Shown piece after piece: positions 1 through 6,389 of a DNA stretch of 14,924 nt. A program made the position numbers and the translations under genes. The stretch lies in NCBI GenBank assembly GCA_002362735.1, contig DEUU01000123.1:1024-15947 (forward strand), read 5' to 3'. The notes beneath the pieces were generated by a model. It did not search any database. It was not told where the DNA came from and saw only the letters and a list, made by a program, of their open reading frames with translations. The stretch comes from Dehalococcoidia bacterium UBA3254. GTDB taxonomy: Bacteria > Chloroflexota > Dehalococcoidia > Dehalococcoidales > UBA3254. Numbering within the stretch: the first letter of the stretch is position 1; every line of letters starts with the position of its first letter.

Positions 1-19
1 GCAAGGGGTCCCCTTGCAA
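1..19. repeat. GC-rich palindrome, copy 1 of a dispersed repeat
   Basis: Bases 1-17 (GCAAGGGGTCCCCTTGC) form a perfect palindrome of 8+1+8. A near-identical copy lies at 13705-13725, with one mismatch over the shared 19 bases. The window starts here, so the left edge may be cut. Copy 2 suggests a further TT on the outside. It lies just downstream of the minus-strand radical SAM stop codon and could form a hairpin that ends that transcript. The terminator role is inference, because the bases that would hold a T-tract are outside the window. Confidence 0.6.
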
Positions 20-27
20 GGAATTGT

Positions 28-1857
28 TTATTTCGTCGTTGCCAGCCTGGTCTGGCAGATGGGGAACAGGTTCTCAAAGCCGCAAACGTGGCAGCCTTCA
101 TCCCGGCAATCGCCGGTCGCTTCACATTTGAGCGCCTTCTGGTATTCCCGTTTCAGATAGTTTGTGGTTAACCCGACGTTAATGTGCGACCATGGCAGCA
201 GTTCGTCCAGAGAACGCTCTCTCTGAGCATAAAAAGCCGGATCAAGGCCGCACTCAGTGAAAGCACGCTTCCAGTTTTCCCAATTGAAATGTTCGCTCCA
301 GGCGTCGAAACCGCTGCCCAGTTGCCAGGCACGACGGATAACCTGCCCGATCCTTCGGTCTCCCCGGGAGATCGCAGCTTCCAGCAGGCTAGCCCTGGGG
401 TCTTGCCAGGATACTTTTAAGCCCCTCCGCCCGAGCCCGTCCTTCACAAGGTCATGCTTGGTGATGATCAGGTCTTCTTTGTCCTGGGCCACCCACTGAA
501 ATGGAGTATGAGGTTTGGGAACGAAGGTGGAAAGACTGATCCCGATCCGTGCCCGGTGGCCCATAAATTCCCGGCCTATATTGTGTACTTTCTCAACCAA
601 TCTGACGATATCCTGGACGTCTTCGATAGTTTCCTGTGGTAGTCCAATCATGAAATAAAGTTTCAGCGTAGTCCATCCCCTTTCGAAGGCAACAGTCGCC
701 GTTTCCAGGAGAGCGCTTTCCGGAATACACTTGTTGATAATATGGCGCAGCCGCTCGCTCCCCGCTTCCGGAGCGAAGGTCAGTCCGGTCTTACGGCCGG
801 ATGGCAAAGTCTCCATCAGTTGAATGGAGGAAGCGGCGATGCGCAGGCTGGGTAAAGAAAATGTGATGTTAGGATATAGTTTCGCCAGAGTCGAGACCAG
901 CTTATCGATTTCCGGATAGTCCGAAGTGCTGAGAGAAACCAGAGACATCTCGTCATAACCCGTATTTTCCAGAATTTGCCCCACGGCCTGAATTACCTCA
1001 TCCTGCGGTCTCTCGCGCACCGGACGATAGATACTGCTGGCCTGACAAAAACGGCAGCCCCGACTACAGCCCCGCTGGATTTCAATCGCAGCCCGATCCT
1101 GGACAATCTCTACGAAGGGAACAATGGGGTTGAGGGGAGGAGTCGGCAGTTTGGAGACCATTCTCCGCTGGATCACCGGCTTGGCTTCAGGAGAAATGGG
1201 AGTAAAACTCTTTAAGGTTCCCTCAGGCTGGTACTCAACCTGGTACAAAGAAGGAACATAAACGCCCTCGATCAGGGCAGCCTGCCTCAGAAGCTCGTTC
1301 TTAGGATTACCGCTTTTTTTCCAGGTTCGGAAGGTTTCCATAAATTCGATCAGCACCTCTTCTCCGTCTCCCAGAATAATAAGATCGAAAAAGTCCGCCA
1401 TCGGCTCGGGGTTGAGTGTGCTGCTGCCCCCGGCGATGATTAAGGGGTGAGACCCGTTTCGTTCGGTAGTGGTTACCGGTATCTGGGCCAGATCCAGCAT
1501 ATTAAGGACGTTGGTGTAGCAAAGTTCATAACCCAATGAGAAACCTATGATGTCGAAGTCTTTCAGCGGACGTTTGGACTCAAGTGCATAGAGCGGTAAC
1601 CCTGCCCCCCGCATCGCGCTTTCCATATCTTTCCAGGGAGTATAAACCCTTTCCGCCAGAACGTCCGGCATATTATTCAAAATCTCATACAGAATGGGGA
1701 CAGCCATGTTTGACATACCGATGTCGTAAAGGTCCGGGTAGCTGAGAACAAACTTGATATCCGTTTGACCCCAGTCTTTAACAACGCTCCGCCACTCTCC
1801 GCCGGTGTAGCGTGCGGGCTTCCCTACCTGATAAAGAATTGTATCCAGATTCATCAT
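28..1857 (-). CDS. TIGR03960-family B12-binding radical SAM protein
   Basis: Predicted cytosolic radical SAM enzyme of the TIGR03960 type; its reaction is not known. From the ATG at 1857 the protein has 609 residues, about the usual size of the family. The N-terminal ~220 residues resemble a cobalamin-binding domain. The radical SAM cluster motif follows as C264-x3-C268-x2-C271 (RGCSRGCRFCQ), which would hold the 4Fe-4S cluster that cleaves S-adenosylmethionine. The C-terminus carries another Cys cluster (CRDEGCHVCG) typical of this family. A GAGG site lies 7 bases before ATG 1857; ATG 1854 is possible and the TTG at 1863 is less likely. It follows the MBL-fold gene by 33 bases and is probably cotranscribed with it. 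The DUF2344 gene that often accompanies TIGR03960 genes is not seen here; it could lie beyond position 1. Confidence 0.9.
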   Translation of the reverse strand: MMNLDTILYQVGKPARYTGGEWRSVVKDWGQTDIKFVLSYPDLYDIGMSNMAVPILYEILNNMPDVLAERVYTPWKDMESAMRGAGLPLYALESKRPLKDFDIIGFSLGYELCYTNVLNMLDLAQIPVTTTERNGSHPLIIAGGSSTLNPEPMADFFDLIILGDGEEVLIEFMETFRTWKKSGNPKNELLRQAALIEGVYVPSLYQVEYQPEGTLKSFTPISPEAKPVIQRRMVSKLPTPPLNPIVPFVEIVQDRAAIEIQRGCSRGCRFCQASSIYRPVRERPQDEVIQAVGQILENTGYDEMSLVSLSTSDYPEIDKLVSTLAKLYPNITFSLPSLRIAASSIQLMETLPSGRKTGLTFAPEAGSERLRHIINKCIPESALLETATVAFERGWTTLKLYFMIGLPQETIEDVQDIVRLVEKVHNIGREFMGHRARIGISLSTFVPKPHTPFQWVAQDKEDLIITKHDLVKDGLGRRGLKVSWQDPRASLLEAAISRGDRRIGQVIRRAWQLGSGFDAWSEHFNWENWKRAFTECGLDPAFYAQRERSLDELLPWSHINVGLTTNYLKREYQKALKCEATGDCRDEGCHVCGFENLFPICQTRLATTK

Positions 1858-1890
1858 AATCAACCTCAGAATAAATTCAGGATCACTAAA

Positions 1891-2658
1891 CTACCCCAAA
1901 TCCCCCAGATCATACTGCATGCCGTCCCGGGCTGCGACCACCTGGATCCCCGTCTTCTGCGTCAGTTGCTCTGCCACTTCCCAGGGATGAGCTTTCCAGA
2001 GTTGCATCCCGTAATGCGTCAATATCGCCACCTTAGGCTTGATGCCGGATATAATTTTTTCCACGTCCCCGACGGCGAGGTGGTCTACCTTAAAATGATT
2101 TTCCACAAACACCACGTTAATAATAATCAGTTCGGAACGATAATTTTCAATCAGTTTATCGAAATAGCGCGTATCTGCAATATATGAAAATTCATAACTT
2201 CCCACCCTGAATTTTAGCCCGTAAGTCTCCACCGTATGAACGTGCCTGACAGGAGTGGTGAAAGAAATATGGTTTATCTGGTATGACTTTCCCTCTTGAA
2301 GGACCTCGATTCCATCGATATATTCCTTCAAATAGGAAAAGACTACAGGCTCCGGACCGAGAGCGTCCGCTGGAAGAAAGATTCTGCCGTGAGGTTTGAA
2401 GCCTCCCTGGGTCATCGCTTCGGCCATGATATTTACGTCTCCAGAATGGTCGAGGTGCCGGTGAGAAAGAATTATCGCCGTCAATTTATCGGCCTGAAGA
2501 TTTCGTTTTGTAGATTGAACGATGCTGCCCGGGCCAGGATCAATGAGGATTTCCGTACCGTTTAGATTTAGCCACATTCCGCCGGAAGCCTGGATCTGGT
2601 TGGCGACCATCACTCTGGCGCCAGCCGTCCCCAAAAAAGTAATTGTGTTCTGTCCCAC
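1891..2658 (-). CDS. MBL-fold metallo-hydrolase
   Basis: Metallo-beta-lactamase superfamily hydrolase of 255 residues, probably cytosolic with a two-metal centre. The fold opens with the usual TFLGTAGA strand-loop. The metal-binding motif H66-x-H68-x-D70-H71 (SHRHLDHSGD) is intact. Later ligand candidates are the Asp in YIADTRYF, the His in KVDHL and the His in ILTHYGM. The overall shape is like RNase Z and related phosphodiesterases, but the substrate cannot be read from sequence. The start is a GTG at 2658, because the fold begins immediately after it and no internal start would keep the first strand. No clear Shine-Dalgarno site precedes it, so it may be leaderless. It is the first gene of a minus-strand pair with the radical SAM gene. 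Confidence 0.85.
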   Translation of the reverse strand: MGQNTITFLGTAGARVMVANQIQASGGMWLNLNGTEILIDPGPGSIVQSTKRNLQADKLTAIILSHRHLDHSGDVNIMAEAMTQGGFKPHGRIFLPADALGPEPVVFSYLKEYIDGIEVLQEGKSYQINHISFTTPVRHVHTVETYGLKFRVGSYEFSYIADTRYFDKLIENYRSELIIINVVFVENHFKVDHLAVGDVEKIISGIKPKVAILTHYGMQLWKAHPWEVAEQLTQKTGIQVVAARDGMQYDLGDLG

Positions 2659-2664
2659 GTTTAT

Positions 2665-2693
2665 AAACTAGCATGAATAGGGTGTTTGTGCAA
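2665..2693 (-). promoter_or_regulatory. weak candidate promoter for the MBL-fold gene
   Basis: On the minus strand, TTGCAC (2693-2688) is separated by 17 bases from TAGTTT (2670-2665). The -35 matches well and the -10 poorly. If used, transcription would start at about the GTG codon at 2658, giving a leaderless message, which fits the missing ribosome-binding site. A TATAAA also overlaps the region, but too close to the start codon. Confidence 0.25.
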
Positions 2694-2696
2694 CCT

Positions 2697-2725
2697 TTGA
2701 CCTTGTCTCTCCCTCACGCTAAAAT
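2697..2725 (+). promoter_or_regulatory. sigma-70-type promoter for the HIT gene
   Basis: TTGACC (2697-2702) and TAAAAT (2720-2725) are separated by 17 bases, and each matches consensus at five of six positions. Transcription would start near 2732, about 20 bases before the HIT start codon and just ahead of its GAGGAG ribosome-binding site at 2743-2748. Confidence 0.65.
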
Positions 2726-2751
2726 ACTAAAGACCGTCTCACGAGGAGAAA

Positions 2752-3228
2752 ATGATGGAAAGACTCTGGGCACCCTGGCGTGTTCAATATATCCGGCAGA
2801 AAAATCCCACCGGCTGCATTTTTTGTAATAAACCCAAAGAAAACAATGATACGGAAAATCTGATCCTTTATCGCGGAAAAAACAACTTCGTCATTATGAA
2901 TTGTTTTCCTTATAATCCGGGACATCTGATGGTGGTGCCGTACCGTCACCTTGGCAAGCTGGAAGATCTATCGGCTGACGAGCGGAACGACCATTATGAG
3001 ATCGTCAGTCGGGTTGTGGGGATCTTGAGGCAGGTTACCGGCACTGAATATTTCAACCTTGGCATGAATCTGGGCCGGGTGGCAGGGGCCGGCATCGCCG
3101 ACCATATTCACACCCATATTGTACCCCGCTGGAACGGGGATAATAATTTTATGCCGGTGATAGCGGAAACCCGTATCATTTCAGAGTCTATTGAGGATAT
3201 CTATTCCAGACTTAAAGTAAAGTTTTGA
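2752..3228 (+). CDS. HIT-family nucleotide hydrolase or phosphorylase
   Basis: Histidine-triad protein of 158 residues, the usual size of the bacterial group related to diadenosine tetraphosphate phosphorylases and hydrolases. These enzymes act on nucleoside phosphates such as Ap4A or nucleotidyl conjugates in the cytosol. The N-terminus MERLWAPWR and the zinc pair C22-x2-C25 (GCIFCN) are characteristic of this subgroup. The catalytic triad H118-x-H120-x-H122 (HIHTHIVPRW) is intact, with the middle His as expected nucleophile. Two adjacent ATGs (2752, 2755) follow a GAGGAG site; either may be used. The exact substrate is not decidable. Its stop lies two bases from the stop of the convergent SRPBCC gene. 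Confidence 0.9.
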   Translation: MMERLWAPWRVQYIRQKNPTGCIFCNKPKENNDTENLILYRGKNNFVIMNCFPYNPGHLMVVPYRHLGKLEDLSADERNDHYEIVSRVVGILRQVTGTEYFNLGMNLGRVAGAGIADHIHTHIVPRWNGDNNFMPVIAETRIISESIEDIYSRLKVKF

Positions 3229-3230
3229 GA

Positions 3231-3620
3231 CTACTTCTCTAACATTACCTTCATTGGAGACCAGTAGTAGTCCTTCCAACCCTGCTTAATATCCTCGAAT
3301 TTATCATCAGGGACGCCTTTCTGGGTGAAGGTCATCCTGGTTCCCTTTTCGATTGCCTCGAAGATGAAAGTAATCGTCGAATTAACCCCTTCCGGCCAGT
3401 CGCTGTAGCGCCAGGTTTGCACGATTTTTTTATCCGGTACCAGTTCTATATTTTCACCTTCGATTTCCCCGCCGTAGATCTTGAACTTACCGCCTGCCTT
3501 GCGGCTGATCTTCGCATCACTGTCAGTAAACTGGCTATGCTTTTTCTCATCCATCAAGGCTTCATAGACTGCATGTGGAGAGGTTTTAAAGGTCACCGTT
3601 TGTCGGAAGTTTTGACTCAT
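3231..3620 (-). CDS. SRPBCC (AHSA1/START-like) domain protein
   Basis: A 129-residue single-domain protein of the SRPBCC superfamily, closest to the AHSA1-like group. It opens with the typical QTVTFKTSPHAVYEALMD segment and keeps the helix-grip pattern: the GGKFKIYGGEIEGENIEL strands, VQTWRYSDWPEG, the TRMTFTQKGVPDD turn and a final amphipathic helix containing GWKDYYWSPMK. These domains bind hydrophobic ligands or act as Hsp90 co-chaperone-like modules; no ligand can be named. A strong AGGAGGA site sits 6 bases before the ATG at 3620. The gene is monocistronic and convergent with the HIT gene. Confidence 0.85.
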   Translation of the reverse strand: MSQNFRQTVTFKTSPHAVYEALMDEKKHSQFTDSDAKISRKAGGKFKIYGGEIEGENIELVPDKKIVQTWRYSDWPEGVNSTITFIFEAIEKGTRMTFTQKGVPDDKFEDIKQGWKDYYWSPMKVMLEK

Positions 3621-3927
3621 CTCGTGTCCTCCTGAACCCGGTTAGCTTATGCTTCTTACATCTTACTACAAACCATCCATTTTTTTCCCACCAACTATTC
3701 TTGAAAAAAGCCTGGTTCAGACTAATATAAGATCAAATCTGGCAGGCGAAGTTATATTGTTCGGTTTTGGGATTTTTTTGAGCGTTATTTTCGTTGTAAT
3801 TGGATAAGGATTCTATTTTAGCCCACTCTAAAAGTTTTCGTTCATAAAGCTAAATATAATATAGTTATATGCGGGCTATGCTTAAAAACCCGAATTTGAA
3901 GCGTAGCGCGGATTAATTGAGAAAAAC
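3621..3927. other. AT-rich intergenic region
   Basis: About 307 bases without a credible gene, between the divergent SRPBCC and YdcF genes. It has a TATAAT at 3855-3860 that could be the -10 of the YdcF promoter, but no good -35 lies 16-18 bases upstream. A T7 run at about 3773-3779 has no stem before it, so I do not call a terminator. No repeat or RNA gene was recognised. Confidence 0.5.
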
Positions 3928-4518
3928 TTGTCAAAAAACCAGAAAATAATATTAGGAACAATATCTTCAATATGTCTGGCATTAGTATCGATATTCATTA
4001 TTGAATTTGATTCTATAATGACCTCGGTAGGGGGCTTTTTGATTGTAAATGAAAAGCCCCAAAAAGCGGATGTCATTATTGTCTTAAGTGGCGGTATCGA
4101 TAGAGTACCCTATGGGGTTAAATTGTATCAATCAGGTTACGCCGAAAAGGTTTTATTATCCGGGGGCAACGGAGGCGCAGATAGAAACATGAAACAACAG
4201 ACTTTAGAATTGGGAGTGCCTGAGAGCGCTATCATCCAGGAAGATCAATCCGGGACCACTTTTGAAAATGCTAAATATTCACTCAACATAGTCAAGGAAC
4301 AAGGATATAAATCGGTAATCGTAGTAACCTCTCCCTTTCACACCCGCAGGTCCAGTATTATTTTTGCCCGCTTCTTCAAAGGAATTAATGTCACAATGTG
4401 TGCAGTCCCTTATGATCCTGCATTGACTCATAACTGGTGGAAAGATAGTAATTCCACTCGATTCGTTATTTCAGAATATTTAAAGCTCGTTTGGCATTAC
4501 CTCTTTGAATGGAATTAG
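3928..4518 (+). CDS. YdcF/DUF218 family membrane-anchored protein
   Basis: Protein of 196 residues in the ElyC/SanA/YdcF (DUF218) family, associated in other bacteria with the cell envelope; its biochemical role is unsettled. Residues about 7-27 form one N-terminal membrane segment or uncleaved signal. The DUF218 domain follows: ADVIIVLSGGIDR, then KVLLSGG, then ELGVPESAIIQEDQSGTTFENA and VVTSPFHTRRS, the conserved nucleotide-like fold motifs. The start is taken as TTG at 3928, since no ATG or GTG lies at a suitable place before the membrane segment; the ribosome-binding site is weak, so the start is uncertain. It stands alone, with a 6-base hairpin (TAGAGG/CCTCTA, 4516-4533) over its stop codon. 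Confidence 0.82.
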   Translation: MSKNQKIILGTISSICLALVSIFIIEFDSIMTSVGGFLIVNEKPQKADVIIVLSGGIDRVPYGVKLYQSGYAEKVLLSGGNGGADRNMKQQTLELGVPESAIIQEDQSGTTFENAKYSLNIVKEQGYKSVIVVTSPFHTRRSSIIFARFFKGINVTMCAVPYDPALTHNWWKDSNSTRFVISEYLKLVWHYLFEWN

Positions 4519-4635
4519 AGGTTAGTTCCTCTACAACGTATGCTGAACCTTAATGGCATAACCTTCTGTTTTCCCATGCTTATTTTCTATAAGATACCTC
4601 AGTTTAGCTAGCAATTTATAATATAATTCCTAATC

Positions 4636-4681
4636 TTAATTATTATATTGACATATCTAATTATAATGATATAATAATTAA
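4636..4681. promoter_or_regulatory. candidate operator: 13-base perfect inverted repeat
   Basis: TTAATTATTATAT at 4636-4648 is the exact reverse complement of ATATAATAATTAA at 4669-4681, with 20 bases between. The left arm ends on the first base of the -35 box and the right arm contains the -10 box, so a bound dimer would block RNA polymerase. A related TTATAATATAATT lies upstream at 4616-4628. The DUF2089 protein encoded next has a helix-turn-helix and is the natural candidate for autoregulation. The region is very AT-rich, which raises the chance of accidental symmetry. Confidence 0.5.
4648..4675 (+). promoter_or_regulatory. consensus sigma-70 promoter of the DUF2089-DUF4097 operon
   Basis: A perfect TTGACA (4648-4653) and a perfect TATAAT (4670-4675) are 16 bases apart. 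The predicted start site near 4682 leaves a leader of about 16 bases, just enough for the GGGAGGA ribosome-binding site at 4687-4693. This is the strongest-looking promoter in the window, which suggests that repression is important. Confidence 0.8.
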
Positions 4682-4697
4682 ATATTGGGAGGATATT

Positions 4698-5102
4698 ATG
4701 ATTAATATGTTCCATCAGTGTCCTGCTTGCGGAGGCAATCTTATTATTACTGAATGTAAATGCGCCCGCTGCCAGCTGCAAATGCGTGGCGAGTTCCATC
4801 CCGGCACATTTGCCACACTTTCCACAGACCAGTTGACCTTTATCAAAGTATTTTTATCCGCACGGGGTAATCTCACCGAAATGGAAAGAGTCCTGGGAAT
4901 TTCTTATCCCACTATCCGCAACAAACTGGATGAAATCAATGTTGCTCTGGATCAATCGGATGAGAATAAGCCCGCTGGTGATGAACCGGCAGTTCCTTCA
5001 GAAGAAGATCGCCGCTCAATTCTACAAAGAGTCTCCGGTGGACAGTTATCTGCTGCCGAAGCCTTACAAAAATTGCAGAAGTCACAGGGAGGCAAATTAT
5101 GA
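4698..5102 (+). CDS. DUF2089 zinc-ribbon/HTH protein, likely transcription regulator
   Basis: A 134-residue protein of the DUF2089 family. The N-terminus is a small zinc ribbon: C8-x2-C11 (CPACGG) and a second cluster C20-x-C22-x2-C25. Residues about 48-88 hold a helix-turn-helix that matches the family (ARGNLTEMERVLGISYPTIR), so DNA binding is likely. After an acidic linker, residues about 102-128 form a short helical hairpin (RRSILQRVSGGQLSAAEALQ) of the kind found at the N-terminus of YvlB/LiaX-like proteins. The same kind of hairpin closes the next protein. Start ATG follows a GGGAGGA site. Its TGA overlaps the next ATG (ATGA, 5099-5102), implying translational coupling. It probably controls its own operon; the target is inferred from the palindrome around the promoter. 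Confidence 0.85.
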   Translation: MINMFHQCPACGGNLIITECKCARCQLQMRGEFHPGTFATLSTDQLTFIKVFLSARGNLTEMERVLGISYPTIRNKLDEINVALDQSDENKPAGDEPAVPSEEDRRSILQRVSGGQLSAAEALQKLQKSQGGKL

Positions 5103-6307
5103 GTATTTTAAATAATAGCTGGTCATCCGAATCCATTGATGTTATTAATATCAGGGCGGGCAACTGTAAGCTGGAGGTAAAGGGGACAGATGATGACCTG
5201 GTGCGGATAGAAGGGGATTTCGATGAAAAACACTGGCAGGACATCCAGTTGGACTCATCCGGCCGCCGTCTAAAGGTCTTTATTCCTCATAATCGTAGCG
5301 CGGAATTCACCCTGATACTTCCGCGGAATAAACCCTGGGTGACGCAGATATTTGCCGGGAAAGCTGATATTCAGGTCAAAGATGTTTACTCCCGCATTCA
5401 GCTTATGACGGGAAAAGGGGATATCCAGATTGAAGACCAGAAGGGTACGCTATCCATCGTCTCCGGTCATGGCGATCTCCGGGTGAAGCATTTTGTTCAG
5501 GTTGAAATTCCTGACCCTCCGGCTCTTCCCCCGGACCCCCCTTCCACCTCCCAGAGCGGGCCTGCCTGGGATTGGCTGCACTGGGATGGGAAAGAATGGG
5601 AAAACTGGGGCGAGGGGTTGGGTGAAAAAATTGGCTGGTGGGCGATGGACTTCAGCCGTTTGTTTGAACGCAGTCTCGTCACGGAAAAGAACCCGGGTAT
5701 TAATCTCCTGAGCAGCAACGGCAATGTGGAGTTATCAGATATTGAAGCTAATAATGGTTTGCTCCGGGTCTCCAGGGGTAATCTTGAAATGAAACAGGCT
5801 CAATTTACCAATCTGGAGGTAAATCTTGGTCACGGCGATTTCGAAGGCTGGTCCATCGTACCCTCCGGTGACTGGTCTATCCGGAATTCTAACGGAAATA
5901 TCCATCTTTCTTTACCTTCGAATATCCCGGCGCGATTGGATATCGGTACCCGCAATGGTGACATTCACTCTGATATACCCCTGGTCAGGGTCACTCGCCA
6001 GGGACCGGAATCAGCTTCCGGAAAGAGGATGGTGGGCTCCATCGGACCAAAAACCGGAGGGAATCCGCCGGAGATCCGGATTGTCGCTAACCACGGAGAT
6101 GTGGAAGTAGATTCACATTCTCCTTCACAGCCGAATGCTTCGGAGAAAGCGAGGGAAGATGTTTCTACCAGTGCCGTTGATATTGCGGAGCGTCCGGCTC
6201 ACTGTGCACTCCCCGAAGATTCACCGCTGGTTATCCTGGAATCTTTGCGGCAGGGAAAGATTACCGTTGCGGAAGCTGAGCAGCTTTTGAAAGGGATGAG
6301 CCTTTAG
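5099..6307 (+). CDS. DUF4097-family beta-repeat protein with C-terminal helical hairpin
   Basis: A 402-residue protein built of the DUF4097 (YvlB/LiaX-like) beta-strand repeat. Repeats of the type G-x-GD-hydrophobic can be followed along it: GKADIQV, GKGDIQI, GHGDLRV, SNGNVEL, SRGNLEM, GHGDFEG, SNGNIHL, RNGDIHS, NHGDVEV, which would stack into a beta-solenoid-like body. No signal peptide or membrane segment is visible, so it appears cytosolic. The repeats are broken near residues 138-182 by a Pro-rich then Trp-rich insert with seven Trp in residues 157-181. The C-terminus (about 376-402, LESLRQGKITVAEAEQLLKG) is a helical hairpin like that of the upstream DUF2089 protein. Relatives in Firmicutes take part in envelope-stress responses; a similar role here is inference. 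Confidence 0.85.
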   Translation: MSILNNSWSSESIDVINIRAGNCKLEVKGTDDDLVRIEGDFDEKHWQDIQLDSSGRRLKVFIPHNRSAEFTLILPRNKPWVTQIFAGKADIQVKDVYSRIQLMTGKGDIQIEDQKGTLSIVSGHGDLRVKHFVQVEIPDPPALPPDPPSTSQSGPAWDWLHWDGKEWENWGEGLGEKIGWWAMDFSRLFERSLVTEKNPGINLLSSNGNVELSDIEANNGLLRVSRGNLEMKQAQFTNLEVNLGHGDFEGWSIVPSGDWSIRNSNGNIHLSLPSNIPARLDIGTRNGDIHSDIPLVRVTRQGPESASGKRMVGSIGPKTGGNPPEIRIVANHGDVEVDSHSPSQPNASEKAREDVSTSAVDIAERPAHCALPEDSPLVILESLRQGKITVAEAEQLLKGMSL

Positions 6308-6325
6308 GTGGTTCTGCCGACCAGG

Positions 6326-6355
6326 TTGCCATTACGGTATTCAAAGTTTTACAAT
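6326..6355 (+). promoter_or_regulatory. candidate promoter for the flavoprotein gene
   Basis: TTGCCA (6326-6331) and TACAAT (6350-6355) are separated by 18 bases, each with five of six consensus matches. Transcription would start near 6362, ahead of an AAGGG site at 6376-6380. It suggests the flavoprotein gene can be expressed apart from the DUF4097 operon. Confidence 0.45.
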
Positions 6356-6389
6356 GCAATTGTTTAATTGTCATTAAGGGAAATCATCC

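Noticed and set aside
1765..2187. Plus-strand 140-codon frame across the MBL and radical SAM junction
   Set aside because: It is antisense to two clear conserved genes and shows no domain or credible start.
3855..3860. TATAAT as promoter of the YdcF gene
   Set aside because: No -35 of fair quality lies 16-18 bases upstream, and in AT-rich DNA a lone TATAAT is expected by chance. It is noted only in the intergenic entry.
4516..4533. Hairpin TAGAGG-TTAGTT-CCTCTA over the YdcF stop as a terminator
   Set aside because: The stem is only six pairs and no T-tract follows, so it does not meet the usual form of an intrinsic terminator.
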